From Alligator mississippiensis (lineage: Eukaryota > Chordata > Crocodylia > Alligatoridae): DNA of 64,000 bases. The DNA lies in contig NC_081824.1 of the NCBI RefSeq assembly GCF_030867095.1, positions 49,634,882-49,698,881 on the forward strand. Reading direction: 5' to 3'. Below, piece after piece: positions 47,225-59,356 of this stretch. Every line of letters begins with the position of its first letter. Positions within the stretch are counted from its first letter, which is position 1. The translations under genes were made by a program, and so were the position numbers. A model generated the notes under the pieces. That model was given only the letters and a program-made list of their open reading frames with translations, did no database searches and was not told where the DNA came from.

Positions 47225-47460
47225 TAAACCAAATTAAAACAACCGTATATATGACGACACAAAAAATAAATAAAATGAACCAATATGCAATAATAAAATA
47301 AAACTATGGCGGTATACAGATAAAAGTTGTACATTTGATTTAAGGAAATGGAAAGATTGACACCTATACAGAATGTTGAGCAAAGAAAATAACATAATTG
47401 AGAATGGCCTGCCCTACACTGCAATTCACTCAAATAGATTGGGATTTTTGCTTAGGTTTG
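47225..47460 (+). mobile_element. Second L1-clade 5' fragment in opposite orientation
   Basis: AGATAAAAGTTGTACATTTG at about 47320 and its flanks (TTGATTTAAGGAAA, ATTGAC, GTTGAGC) match the minus strand at 52990-52790, which precedes the endonuclease of the antisense L1 element. Identity is roughly four fifths over more than 100 bases by eye. It is therefore a fragment of a related element lying the other way round. Confidence 0.65.
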
Positions 47461-47519
47461 GCTATTATTCTTTGCACAAGTAGCACAAATACACCCATAG
47501 AATATAGGACAGGCTGTAA

Positions 47520-47825
47520 CAGCACCTATACACATGCCCAACACCTGCTGTAACATGTTCTAATTAAAATTCATCAGCACAGATTTGATTGATCTAATTA
47601 GAATGCTCCAGCAGCCTAGGTGTCATGTGTGTTTAGCATCCCTGTGTTTCAAAGTGGTGGCAGGAATGCTTTAACTGAAGCTCATTGCAGCTTTAGTTAA
47701 AGTGTCCCTGCCACTATTTTGAAGCACAGGACACTGAATACAGGAGATGCTGCAGGTGTTTTAACTAAAACATCCCCTCTGTTCCTCCCCAACCACCCCC
47801 ACCCTGAGCACATGTAAAGATGCCA
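47520..47825. mobile_element. TIR/foldback element, about 305 bp
   Basis: Outer ends CAGCACCTATACACATG and CATGTAAAGATGCCA are inverted, with TAA possibly duplicated outside. An inner hairpin has arms at about 47641-47682 and 47689-47730 (CAAAGTGGTGGCAGG against CCTGCCACTATTTTG). It shares the terminal style of the other ATGTCTACAC elements. Confidence 0.6.
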
Positions 47826-48078
47826 TAAGTTATTAGAAAGGAGTCGATTTTTTTTCCCCATTATTTTAGCATTTTTTAATTTAATTTAATGGAAAGATCC
47901 TACAAAGGATGAACAAGACTACAAATAATAATTTTAAAGCATCCATCTCATTCTTCTTGCAAAAGCATATGCTGTCTGCGTAATGAGTCCAACACCACTG
48001 CATATCTCATTTGAGTGAATTGCAGTCTAGTAATGGCCTTTTGTGGTTTCCTGGGCAAAAGAGTGTTTGATTAACTGT

Positions 48079-48578
48079 GGGCTCCACAATTCAAGAAGGA
48101 TGTGGAGAAGCTCCAGAGAGTCCAGAGGAGAGCCACGTGCATGATCAGAGGGCAGGAGAATAGGCCTTATGAAGAGAGGCTGAGAGCCATGGGACTCTTC
48201 AGCCTGGAAAAGCTCAGGCTCAGGGGGGATCTGGTGGCAGCCTGTAAATACATCAGGGGTATGCATCAGAATCTGGGGGAACTTCTGTTCATCAGACCAC
48301 CTCAAGGGATGAAAAGGTGCAATGGTCACAAACTCCTCCAAGACTGTTTTAGATTGAACATGAGGAAAAACTTCTTTACTTTACAAAATCCCAAGGCCTG
48401 GAATAGGCTCCCTCCAGAGGTGGTGAAAACACCTACTCTGGATTCCTTTAAGAAGCATTTGGATGCTTATCTTGCTGGGATCCCTTGACAGTAGCTGACT
48501 TTCTGCCTTTGGGGCAGGGGACTGGACTCAAAGATCTCCTGAGGTCCCTTCCAGGCCTAATGTCTATGGAGTCTTAAT
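48079..48578 (+). mobile_element. CR1 LINE 3' fragment
   Basis: 128 codons of the ORF2 C-terminus are open (LQRVQRRATCMIRG, RLRGDLVAACKYI, CNGHKLLQDCFRLNMRKNFF, FKKHLDAYLAGIP), followed by the 3' core GAGGTCCCTTCCAGGCC and TGTCTATGGAG. It lies between two parts of the antisense L1 element. Confidence 0.92.
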
Positions 48579-48959
48579 AAAGGAGAAGTTTGAGAAGCTC
48601 TCATTGCCTGCATATCTGTTGGCATACTGGTATCTTTAATTCTAAAATTTAAATCTTATTTTAAACATAGGGGGAATATTGAGTCAGTGACTGTCAGCAC
48701 ATTTTACAGGTTATTTGTCTGGAGAACGATATGAATGTTTTCAACCATCCAAATAAGGGTTAATTCAGAAAATAGATTTCTATTTCACTTCTTAGAGTAT
48801 TTGATAAGGATACAGGTTCTAATTTTTATTCAATAATTTAGAGTTCTTAACTGAACTAAAGTGCTCACATTAAAGTGCCCCATTTCAGATTGCATAGTCT
48901 CTCTATCATAGAATTTGGTAGAGATAAAAGCTGACTTAGGAGTAATTAGAATTTTTTTT

Positions 48960-49300
48960 TCTAGTTTTAAATGAACCATATGTTCAACACACCATAGTGG
49001 TTTTTACTATCATTATATTCATTCAGAAGTTGAGGTAACAGTATCTTTTAACTTTTTAAAATAAAATTCCACAGGAAATCCATCACTGCCCAGAGATTTA
49101 CTATTGTTCATCTCCTTCAAGGCCAAAGTTATTTTGTCTAATGGTAAAAGAGCCTCTAAAATGTCCTTCTCTATCTCTAAAACTTGTAGTATAGCTATGA
49201 AGTCCAAGAATATGTCTTTTTCCCCATCAGTAACATTTAAGGTTCTTGATATACAAATTGAAATAAAATTGACTGGACTTCAAATAAAAAACCCTCAATA
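48960..49300 (-). mobile_element. L1-clade LINE, start of reverse transcriptase (antisense)
   Basis: On the minus strand a frame of 62 codons (49207-49019) reads LLPLDKITLALKEMN, SKSLGSDGFPVEFY and FKKLKD. This is the L1 block LT-EI--AI---KSPG-DG-P-EFYK that opens the reverse transcriptase. Upstream, in the same direction, NFISICISRTLNV marks the L1 linker. A CR1 lies on its 5' side. Confidence 0.85.
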
Positions 49301-49340
49301 AAAAATAAAAAATTGACTGGTCTTCAAATAAAAAAGCCTC
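49266..49340. repeat. 43-bp direct duplication
   Basis: AAATTGACTGGACTTCAAAT at 49266 recurs as AAATTGACTGGTCTTCAAAT about 43 bases on. The duplicated segment belongs to the L1 linker and borders the 5' end of the CR1 at 49341. It may record the CR1 insertion or replication slippage. Confidence 0.8.
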
Positions 49341-51495
49341 CAGCAAGGCAGCAGCCCTTGACTTCAGAAGGGCAGACTTTAACAAGGTGAGAAAACTAGT
49401 GGGGGAAGCACTGAGGTCCCAGAGCTGGAGGGAGTTGAGTGTCCAGGAGGAGTAGTCGCTCCTTAAGGAGACGATCCTCCAAGCTCAAAGGGAAGTAATC
49501 CCTACACAAATCAAAGTGGGCAAGAGGGTGCAAAGGCCCCCATGGCTCACCAAAAGCATCCAGGAACATCTCCAAACAAAAAAGGAGGCATACACCCGTT
49601 GGAAGGGAGGGGCCGTTACAAGAGAGGGCTATACCTCGGTAGCTCAGGAATGTAGGGGGGCAGTCAGGAAGGCCAAGGCAGAAACGGAGCTCGGACTAGC
49701 AACCCAGATCAAGGACAACAAGAAGTTCTTTTACAAATACATAGGGGGGCAAAAGAAGGTGCCAAGTAACGTGGGGCCTCTGCAGGACACGCTAGGAAAT
49801 CTGGTCATCTCACCTGAAAGCTGACATATTCAACAATTTCTTTGCCTCCATATATCTGAGGAGGGACCTGGATATCTCCCCCACTAGCCCCCCTGATGTC
49901 CCTGTGGGTGGCACACCCAGGTCTAGGGTTAATGGGGAACTTGTCAGGGAACTTCTGGAGGGACTAGATGTATTTAAATCCACAGGTCCTGATGATCTCC
50001 ACCCCAGAGTGCTGAAGGAACTAGCAAGGGTCATTGAGGGACCTCTGGCACAGCTCTACGAGCACTCATGGCACTTGGGCAATGTGCTGGAGGACTGGAA
50101 AAGGGCCAGTGTGGTCCCTATCTTCAAGAAAGGGAGGAAGGAGGACCCAGTAAACTATAGGCCCACAAGTTTTACCTCGGTTCTGGTGAAGCTTTTCAAA
50201 AGAATTATCCTGGCACATGTCCAGGAAGGGCCAGCAGGGGAGGTTATGCTCAGGGGCAACCAGCATGGGGCAGGTCTTGTCAAACCAACCTGGTAGCTTT
50301 CTATGACCAGGTCACCAAGTCCTTGGATGCAGGTGTCACAGTGGATATAGTCTTTCTGGACTTCAGGAAGGCCTTTGATACGGTCTCTCACCCCATTCTC
50401 AGTAAGAAACTAGGAGACAGTGATGTTGATGCCTACATGGTCAGATGGGTCACTAAGTGGCTGGAGGGCCGCACCCAGAGGGTGGTGGTGGATGGGTCTT
50501 GTTCGACCTGGAGGAATGTGTGCAGTGGGGTTCCCCAGGGCTCGGTCCTTGGGCCCGCACTATTCAACATCTTCATCAGTGACTTGGATGAGGGGGTAGA
50601 AAGCACCCTGTTCAAGTTTGCAGATGACACTAAGATGTGGGGTGAAGTGGGTATGCTAGTAGGAAGGAACAGGCTGCAAGTGGATCTAGACAGGTTACAG
50701 GGGTAGGCTGAAGAGAACAGGATGGGGTTCAATACTGACAAGTACAGGGTAATGCACCTGGGGAGGAAGAACCAGCGGCACACCTACAGGCTGGGGAACT
50801 CCCTTCTCGCTAGTGTTGAGACAGAAAAGGATCTTGGAGTCATCATTGATGCCACAATGAACATGGGCCGACAGTGTGGGGACGCGGTCAGGAAGGCCAA
50901 CCGCACCTTGTCATGCATCCACAGATACATCTCAAGCAGGTCCAAGGAGGTGATCCTCCCCCTCTACACGACACTGGTCAGGCCACAGCTGGAGTACTGC
51001 ATCCAGTTCTGGGTGTCGCACTTCAGGAGGGATGTGGCCAATATGGAGAGGGTCCAAAGCAGGGACACCCACGTGATCAGGGGTCAGCAGGGCAGGCCCT
51101 ACGAAGAGAGGCTGAGGGACCTGAAACTGTTCAGTCTCCAAAAGAGAAGGCTGAGAGGGGATCTAGTGGAAGTCTACAAACAAGTCAAGGGGGACCAGCA
51201 GGCATTGGGAGAGTCCCTGTTCCCCCGAGCAATCCTGGGGTTTACAAGAAACAATGGACACAAGCTAACAGAGGGTAGTTTCAGGCTAGACATTAGGAAG
51301 TGCTATTTCACTGTCAGGGCGGCTAGGACCTGGAACCAACTTCCAAAAGAAGTTGTGCTGGCTCCTACCCTGGGGGTCTTTAAAAAAAGGCTGGATGAAC
51401 ATCTGGCTGGGGTCGTTTGACCCCAGTACTCTTTCCTGCCATGGCACGGGGTCGGACTAGATGATCTCCTCAGGTCCCTTCCGACCCTACCAACT
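49341..51495 (+). mobile_element. CR1 LINE with decayed ORF2
   Basis: A 5'-truncated CR1 inserted head-to-head into the antisense L1. ORF2 begins after the endonuclease and is broken by a frame change near 49820, a small deletion near 50265 (inside the HG-GRSC block) and an in-frame TAG near 50704. Intact stretches show [16 protein letters not shown] near 50350-50397, [14 protein letters not shown] near 50530, the catalytic FADD near 50620, and a 232-codon C-terminal part to 51420. The 3' core is followed directly by a second CR1 end. Confidence 0.93.
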
Positions 51496-51646
51496 TGCTT
51501 TCAAGAACAAACTAGATGCTTATCTTGCTGGGATCCTATGTCCCCAGCTGACTTCCTGCCCTTTGGGCACGGGGCTGGACTTGATGATCTTCCAAGGTCC
51601 CTTCCAGCCCTAAAGTCTATGAAATCTATGAAACTATGAAACTATG
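51496..51646 (+). mobile_element. Second CR1 3' end, back to back
   Basis: After GACCCTACCAACTTG the sequence goes back into a CR1 ORF2 end (FKNKLDAYLAGI-like), a second 3' core (TCCAAGGTCCCTTCC) and a tail of CTATGAAA repeats to 51646. It is a separate, very short CR1 or the older target of the one before it. Confidence 0.85.
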
Positions 51647-52990
51647 ACTTTTGGTTGATTTGTCTCTGTCATGCATGTTCCTCAGAGAGTCTCTTATAGC
51701 TGATATTTTTGTCTTTATGCTAGTAACCTTCCTGTTTGTTCCCTCTGATTCCCTATAATCTTGATGTAACCTATATAGAGCATATTCTGCCTTCTGGACA
51801 GAAATTAATTCAATTCATATCTCATATTGGTAAGAATGTGTAATTAATCAGTCAAAGGAATTGTGACACAATTCTCCTGTAAATACTTAATTTTTCTTAT
51901 TAAAGTATCCATTTTTGTATCCTGTTTTTTTTCTTTTTTGCAGAAGCATATAATGTTGTACACTCTCATAAGAATAGTAGTTTTCCATAATACTGAAGCA
52001 GAGGAAGCAGTAAGATGATTAAGCTCCATAAAATTTTTGAGCTCCTCTAGAATGAATGCTTTAAATTATTATCATTCAATGGGGAGATGTTGAGTCTCCA
52101 GTAATTATTTGCAGCTGATCTGTCTACTAGGAGGTGATGAAGCTCCACCTCAGCATGGTCTGAAGCTTTAGAGTCAATGGAGGCATTAACCATGGTGTCC
52201 ATTATGCTTTGATAAATTAAAAACTAGTCAATTCTAGAATATACGCAATAAGGCATTTGAAAAAAATATATAATCCCTCATTGTTGGATTCACTATTTCC
52301 AAATATCTACTAAGCCCAGGTCTGACACATAAATTTTAAAGATTTCCTTAGACATAGATTTCATGGACAGAGGAGCATGAGATCTACCAATGATAGGATC
52401 TAAACATTCATTCCAGCTTCTCCCCAAATTTCCCCAAATTTCAGAGCTTTACAAAAGAAAGAGTGATAAAATGTTGTATTGTCTGCGTTGGGACCATAGA
52501 AACATCTCAAAGTAAAAATGGAATCTATAATATCTGCAAGACCAAATCTACCCTCTCAGTCACCAGATATGTCATTTAAATGGCAGCACAGTTTTTAATG
52601 CACTAAAAAATAAACTCTGTGTGAATTTGTGTTATACACCCTAGAGATTGCTCTAATTTTTAGGTTCCTCTACTGACAGATATGTTTCTTAGCTCACAAT
52701 AATATCAGCTGTCTGTTTTTAAAAAACAACAACATTTTTTTCTTTTTAATTGGGGTGTTAAGGCACTTAACATTCCAAGATACACAGTTAATAGACTGGC
52801 CAATTTCTATTACCTTACTTTCTAAGCTCAACTTTGTGTACAGATGTCAATTTATCTGTTTCCTTAAATCAAATGTACAACTTTTATCTATATACTGCTG
52901 TAGTTAGTAATATCAATATTCTCCCATTTATTTAGAACTTGTAACAACATACATTTCCCAAGAACACTCTTGAAAAGATCATGAGGGGGC
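51647..52990 (-). mobile_element. L1-clade LINE, endonuclease and linker (antisense)
   Basis: On the minus strand the APE endonuclease of L1 ORF2 is visible with stops: SWNV at 52780-52770 (L1: SWNVNGL), an ETHL-type position near 52700, GRFGLADII near 52550, YGPNADN near 52492 (L1: YGPN-D), a GLVDIW-like position near 52300 and the SDH motif near 52170. The linker follows: YWRLNIS, ASSASVLWKTT, RYELN and GRLLA near 52100-51720. The element is cut at 51647 by CR1 DNA and resumes at 49300. The order of domains is L1-like. Confidence 0.8.
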
Positions 52991-54404
52991 AGAGGAGTTC
53001 CACTGGAATGCCTGAACTTCAAAAGAGAGGTCCTGTGACAAGGGAAAACATCGACTGTATGTTTGGACTCATGTATTTGATAGGGTACTCAAAAGGGAAA
53101 TAACTGATTATCAGCTGTGTTTCTTTCTTTGCTTCTTTTTCCAGCTGGCTCATGTCTAACTAGGCCCCAAAGGCTTTGATATATTTCTGATAAACATCTG
53201 AAATCTAATGTGAGTTGAGTTAGTACTTTTAAAAGGCATTAGTGACTTTTTCAAAAACCAGATTCTCCATGTAACCTCAAAACATGAATAGCATTTACAG
53301 TAGCTGCACAAGTGTCCTTGTAAGTTTTATGCTGGCATTGCCAGTAGTCAGAAGGTGAAAGGTTCTGTATTTAATAGTCAGTTTCCAAAAACATGCATCC
53401 ATTCCACTTCCAAAGTTTGTTCATCACACCTGTGCAGACTCACCAACTTTCCAAAATGCAACTTGGTTTTAGTTCTATACTCCAGTTCTTAGTATTTAGA
53501 CCATCTACCACAGCTATGGAAATAAAATACAGCAGCCCTCTGGGTCTCATGGAGGAGCATGATTTCAGAGCCTTAAGCATATTTTGGGAATATGTTTTTG
53601 GTTTGCTTGGAAGTGTGTTGTATGGTTTGTTTAATCTTAATTATCAAAGCAGCAGTCATGAATATGTAATGTGCTTTGTGATTCATAACCCCAAAAGTAC
53701 TATGTATCTGTGGTGTGCTTATGCTTTTAACCTATGGAGAAGTGAGCCTTTTCTTTTTGTGGTCAAAAGAAATGAATTCCTTAGATGTGCACTGGAAATA
53801 AACGTTTAAGTTTAACAGTATTAACCCCCCATCTTATGGTTTCTCATAGATGTATTCTGAAGGGTACACTTTCACCGTTACACAGCTTTTCAGCAGTGAA
53901 CCGTCCCTTCATTTTAATGAATCATACCAACTTTAACATGAGCCATTTTAAGATTGAAGGGGTTGGATCTCCTTGTTATACTGCACTGTGTATTGTGACA
54001 TTTATATATAAAAATCCTTGCATCTCTAATGTAAAGCATGTGTCAAGGACTACAGCTCTTGAATAGACATGTTTTTGTTTTTATTGTCTACAATAAAACA
54101 AAAAGATATCAAATAGATTTTATAATTGCATGCTAATCCTGTGTTGTCAGCTCTGTAAAGATGGCCATTAATGGTGTTAGTGATAGTTATGATTTCTTGT
54201 GGGTGTGAGGTGGCCATTCATTTCCTGAGTGCACCAACTCATTTCACAGATGTCTCAGGAATAAAATAGTAACAGCTTTCATTTTCTACAGACTTGACCA
54301 TAAGCTGAATCTTTGAGAGTCTGCATATCACATAACTAATCCTCTGAAGACATCTAGCTGCCTCCTCCTCCAACATTTTGTTAATTGCTGAAAAATTTCT
54401 AGTT
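52991..54404. other. Intronic interval without a recognised gene
   Basis: AT-rich. Open frames such as 53393-53809 have no motif or composition that suggests coding. Confidence 0.5.
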
Positions 54405-54697
54405 CAGGGTGGCCAACCTGTGATATGCATGTGACAAGTGACACTGGCAGCCTGTGTATGTGGCATACAGCAGACTGGGGATAGGACAGGCAGCACAGTG
54501 CAGATAGGACAAGAAGCAAAAAGCAAAGCAGCAGATTGGGCAGGGGAGCTAAATTCAGAACAGTAGATCAAGCAGATAGCACAGGGGAAATATCCGAAAG
54601 TAAAGCAACAGATCAGGCAGGGGAAGCAGATTAGAGCGCCACTTGGGAAGGATGCAAAGCTAATTTGTGGCACCTACCAAAATGTTGGTCTCCACTG
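54405..54697. mobile_element. hAT-like MITE, 293 bp
   Basis: It starts CAGGGTGGCCAACCTG and ends as the inverse of CAGTGGAGACCAACA. Flanks TTCTAGTT (54397-54404) and ATCTAGTT (54698-54705) match at 7 of 8 positions. The CAG...CTG ends and 8-bp duplication are hAT hallmarks. The interior repeats AGCAGATNGGGCAGGGGA-like units. Confidence 0.85.
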
Positions 54698-54705
54698 ATC
54701 TAGTT

Positions 54706-55884
54706 CACCAGTTTTAACAAATGAGCCCAGGATGATCGCTGTGCCGTTACTCCCATTCGTAGTTATAAAAAGAACATTTTCAGATGTAGTATCCTGTCTT
54801 GTCTCAAATACTTTAGTAATGGGCCACCAAAGAAGAAGAGAAGTAAAGGTAAATAGGAAAACATATGAGTAAACAACTTCTTAAAGCATAGTTTTCTTTG
54901 ATAATCATAGAATCTTGAAATCAGTTGATAGAAACCATACTGATTTTCACTGGACAAATTTGGTATTATTTGCACATGTACTTTTTAATATGGATGGGAA
55001 GTCCAACATCTTACATGAATACAGCATATTTATCTGTAGGAATTTGCTGAATTCTTAGAATCCAAATAGCTGCTTCTCTCTATCTCTGTGGTTTTTATTA
55101 CCCAAATTGAATCTGGATTTATTTTACATTCCTGTTTTTATATAAAATTTAGTTGAATGCGTTTACTGCTTAACTGTCATGAATAGTATCAGATTGACAA
55201 CCTAAGGAATTAAAGGTCTTTTGCCTTTACTGCTATTTTCAAAACCAAATTTAGTGTCCTCTACAAATTTAATTAATGTGCTCTTTGCTCCTTTTCCAGA
55301 TAATCAGTAAAAATGTTGAAAAATTAATGGACAGCTTTCCTAAAATAAATTGTTCTTCACTGATCTCATCATGGCACTGGTATTTTAACCCATTTTTAAT
55401 TCTCTAATTTCATTTTCTTAAGTTTGTGAATAATTTTCCTCCCTACGGTATGATATCTATAAAAATGCCTACACTAATAATAGCCTCACTAATGTAGCTT
55501 GAAATTAATGTATTACAGAGATACTCCTTCAGCTGTCATGACACACAAAGATACCCACTTTTTATGTTTATGAATATTCAAGGGAAAGTTATTTTATTAC
55601 AAGATATACAAATCTGTAATTAATATTAAGAAATACAGAATAGATCTATTAAGTCTATTTCCTTACTAATGCAGAAGATGACACCAAGCTTCACAATGAA
55701 ATTCTTAAGGTCTGCTTTAGTAGTGTTTTAAAAGATGTTGTGTTAATAAACATTTCTGTATTATGCCAAAAGCATTAAAACTCAAAATATACAGGTCTAC
55801 TATCTGGCCCTGCCACATTTGCACTGCAGTCTTGCAGAGGGCATGTATACACCCTCATCAGACAACATTAAGGAGGATGAGCAG
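54706..55884. other. Intronic interval without a recognised gene
   Basis: AT-rich, nothing assignable. Confidence 0.5.
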
Positions 55885-56150
55885 TAGAAAACCAGGAGCA
55901 ATGGTCATAAATTCCTAGAAGAAGGTTTCAGACTAGATATAAGGAAAAACTTCTTCACGATTCATTTGAGCAGACTCTGGAATAGACTCCCAGTGGGAAT
56001 GGTGCAGGCACCTACCCTGAAGATCTTCAAAAGAAGACTGGAAGCACACATTCCTGGAGTTACTTGACCCCAGCAGTCGTTCCTGCCCAAAGCAGGGGGG
56101 CTGGACCCAATGATCTCACAAGGTCCTTTCCAGCCCTAAACTCCTGTGAA
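55885..56150 (+). mobile_element. CR1 LINE 3' fragment
   Basis: RSNGHKFLEEGFRLDIRKNFF-like and LWNRLPVGMVQAPTL blocks are followed by the 3' core (CACAAGGTCCTTTCCAGCC) and a short tail. Confidence 0.9.
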
Positions 56151-56159
56151 TCTGGGAAA

Positions 56160-57000
56160 GCACAGCATGCCTACTGGGTACGTCTAGTGAGCCTGATTGT
56201 GTAGTTGTTACTGCACAGTCATTTAGTACTTGCTTTAACAAGTGCTGCTCTTCCCACTGCTGTTGCAGCTGCCTAAGTACTGCTTGCCTCCCCTCACCTA
56301 CAGCAGCTCCTCTTCCTCCTGCCCCTTCCATGCTGTTCCAGGCAGCAGGTAGCACATGGAAGCAGCGGCAGCTGTGGGGACACTCAACAAACATCACATG
56401 CCCAACCTGGATGGGGGAGAAGGGGTGCTGCAGCCAAATAGCTTCTACCCCAGCACTCTGGGCTCTAGCTCCCAGCTGCCTTCCACCCCCTCAGGCACCT
56501 GGTATGATCAGCAGCCACCTCCAAGTGGCCAAGTGGGTGGAAGGCAGCCAGAAGCTGAAGCTGGAACCCTGTGTGCTAGGGCAGAAGCCACTCAGCAGCG
56601 GGGTGGGGGGTGGGTGGGAGCAAGGCACGGGCTGCCCCAGGCAAAGCGGGTGGGGCTCGGCCCTATGCAAAGTGCTGCAGGGACAGCCATGGGCTAGATG
56701 GGGAGGGAAGACTGCACCTGCACCACACTGCCTGGATGAGCTCTGCTGCATACACTGCCTGACCTTCCCTGCTTTGCTCCCTCCTTCCCTACCCCGACCA
56801 CTAGCTTGCTTCTCGGACCTAACGCCGGCATCCCCTTACACACACATACATCCTACCCCTCACACCCCACATATAACTTACCCCCCACATCCCACACTTC
56901 CCCATACACCTGCACTACCCTCACACATGGTACACCTTCCCACATACACCTACCCCCCACACAGACACCCCCCACACACACACAATATACAAGAGTGAGA
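56160..57000. repeat. GC-rich block with a C/A-rich tract
   Basis: A GC-rich insertion-like stretch (56270-56800) with a C/A low-complexity tract at 56838-56996 (CACACCCCACAT-like phrases). The open frames here have no motif. The class of element is unknown. Confidence 0.5.
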
Positions 57001-57248
57001 CATTATTTTGAGCTATTATGCGGTCACTTCTATATACACTACTCAAAAAAACATAAATCAGAAGAAGAGTTTAAAATAATTAAAATACATTATAGTAGAT
57101 GTTTGGTTTTTAGGATATAATTTGGGGTATTTTTTATCTCTAATTTGTTAAAAAGAAGTCTTTTGAAAGATTTTGTGTGTGTGGCCCGGGACAGCTTACC
57201 ATAACTCAATGAGTGGCCGACTAGCTAAAATAAAATTGCCCACCCCTG
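57000..57248 (-). mobile_element. hAT-like element end
   Basis: It ends TTGCCCACCCCTG at 57248, the inverse of CAGGGGTGGGCAA, a hAT-type terminus. GTGGCCCGGGACAGC and GAGTGGCC precede it. No left terminus was found, so this is a partial element. Confidence 0.45.
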
Positions 57249-59356
57249 TTGTACACATTGTCATGTTCCATGGCATATTATCTCACACTACTTTTATTGT
57301 ACTTTATAATGCTTAGCTTCTTAATGAATATTTCATGTTTTGTTTTGCTTCTAGAATGAAAATCCATTTACATTATTTTTAGAAGTCAATACAAGAAAAG
57401 CCTATAAAGAAAAGAAATGAGGAGGTCTCCTTCCTTCCTTTATTTCTTTGTATAATCAGTACAGGGAAATAAGTATTATTTATATGATATTTCTTTCTAT
57501 ATACTGATCATTTCATTGAAAAATAAAGATATCTTGCAAAGCTGAGCTTACTTATTATGAGACCTGAGAAACATGCTATGAGACTGGCTCAAAGTTTAGA
57601 TAGTCATTTTGGCCCAGAATAGAAAACTCATGGGCATAGTCAAAGATATTCTATTCGGAAATCTCAATTAAGCTGAGTTTTGTGAAATTTCTAGCTCTTC
57701 CTGATTTATCTTGCTTTGAAAATCTGTGGGAAGTGGTATTCCATTTAATACTGCAATTACTATCCTACCATCACTAGGAAATGTAAAATCTTAAAATTAT
57801 TATAAAGCTTAAGGTCCACCAAATATTTCTGAATAAAAATGGCTTGTTTTTTTTCTGAATTCCAGGCTAAAGTTCTGAAGAGAATACAACTATTTCTGTT
57901 TTTAATTCTTTTTCAGAAAGGAAAACTTAACATTTACCATTCCTATAAGGGTTTGTTTTTATAATCACCAACTAATCGCTCGAATCACAGATAACATACT
58001 TTTTGTAGGCAGCTGTAATGTGGACATAATGGATTAAACTCTTCCAAGGATCTCAACTCAGCATCTCATTTTGTTCTTTTATTCCATTATAGGAACTAAA
58101 TCAATTTCAAGCACACTTAGTAGCTCTTAAACATCTAGCTACCCAACATGTGCTGTCTAAAAGCCATTTGCACCTACTATTAATCATGCCCACAATGTAT
58201 AGTGGAAACAAAATTACAGACTATTTTTAAGATGCAGCCCAAGTTTATGCTCTGTTATTCTTTGCAAACTTCTAATTAGTTTTCTCTAATATTATGAAAG
58301 TAATAATATAGTTATCAAAATACTGTAAAATAGATGGTGATAACAACTTTGCTATTAATCTTTATTAGGTAAGTACCTTAGTATTTAAAATCTTCTCTAT
58401 ACATGACAAGAGATATTCTGAAAATATTGATATAGCACAAGATCTATATTGTTCCCTTACACTTCAAACACCTACAAAATTAGGGGGTAATTCAGAGACC
58501 ACAGATCCTGAGAAGGGAAGCTTCCAACAGCTTGTCTACAAGAAACACCAAGTGTAGGATATGTCTGAACTCTTTCCCTCTGCCCCGAAACTCTCCTCAA
58601 ACTTGAATATCTGAATCAATGACACACATTAGGCATCTATGTCAATTTAGTGCTTCTAAATAGGTTACTATATAAATGTGGGTAGTCCTACCACCATCTT
58701 CATTATTCCTCCACCATCTGTTTTTGAATGAAAATGGCTGTGGCTGTTGCTCTTTATGCAGAACTTAGTGTTGTCATTGTGTATTAGGTATGTTCTAAGT
58801 ATGCCTAATAGATTGGGTTCCTCCAGGGTTATAAATGGAGTTGAGCCACTACCTGACTTCTTTTCTGGATTGCAATGAAACTTGAGCAGAGTTAGGTACC
58901 TCACTCTTAGGAATAGGGCACTTCCATAGATGTAAGTAGCTTAGACACTTAGGAATCTTTGAAATCCAAAATGTAATGGATTTGGAGGCTATTGTCTGGA
59001 TGTATTCTGGATCACTTTTTTTGTGATTTGGGTGCATAAATACTTTTAGTATTTTGTATTTTTATGCCAAGATTACCAATCTTGATCAATCCCTGTTATT
59101 TAGTTACTTAAGTGAGTGTACTGGCTCTTTAATGTATGTGTGTATATTTATATCTGAATATGTAAATGTATGCTTTTAAAATCATGCATTTATCTTTTCT
59201 GCAGCTATTAGATCTTGATAGATGCTTCAGGAAATGGTGTAAACATGTTGTTCCTGCTAGCAGAATGCCCAAGCATGGAAATAGAGCACAGGTTGCTACT
59301 GCAAAGAGTGAACACAAAGTCCATATCGTTTGTGATTGCAAGATGCCAGTGATAGC
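57249..59356. other. Intronic interval without a recognised gene
   Basis: AT-rich, nothing assignable. Confidence 0.5.

Noticed and set aside
53393..53809. 138-codon open frame
   Set aside because: It has no motif, no splice or repeat context, and AT-rich composition like its surroundings.
56330..56998. 222-codon open frame
   Set aside because: It ends in a C/A low-complexity tract and has no domain or conserved block.
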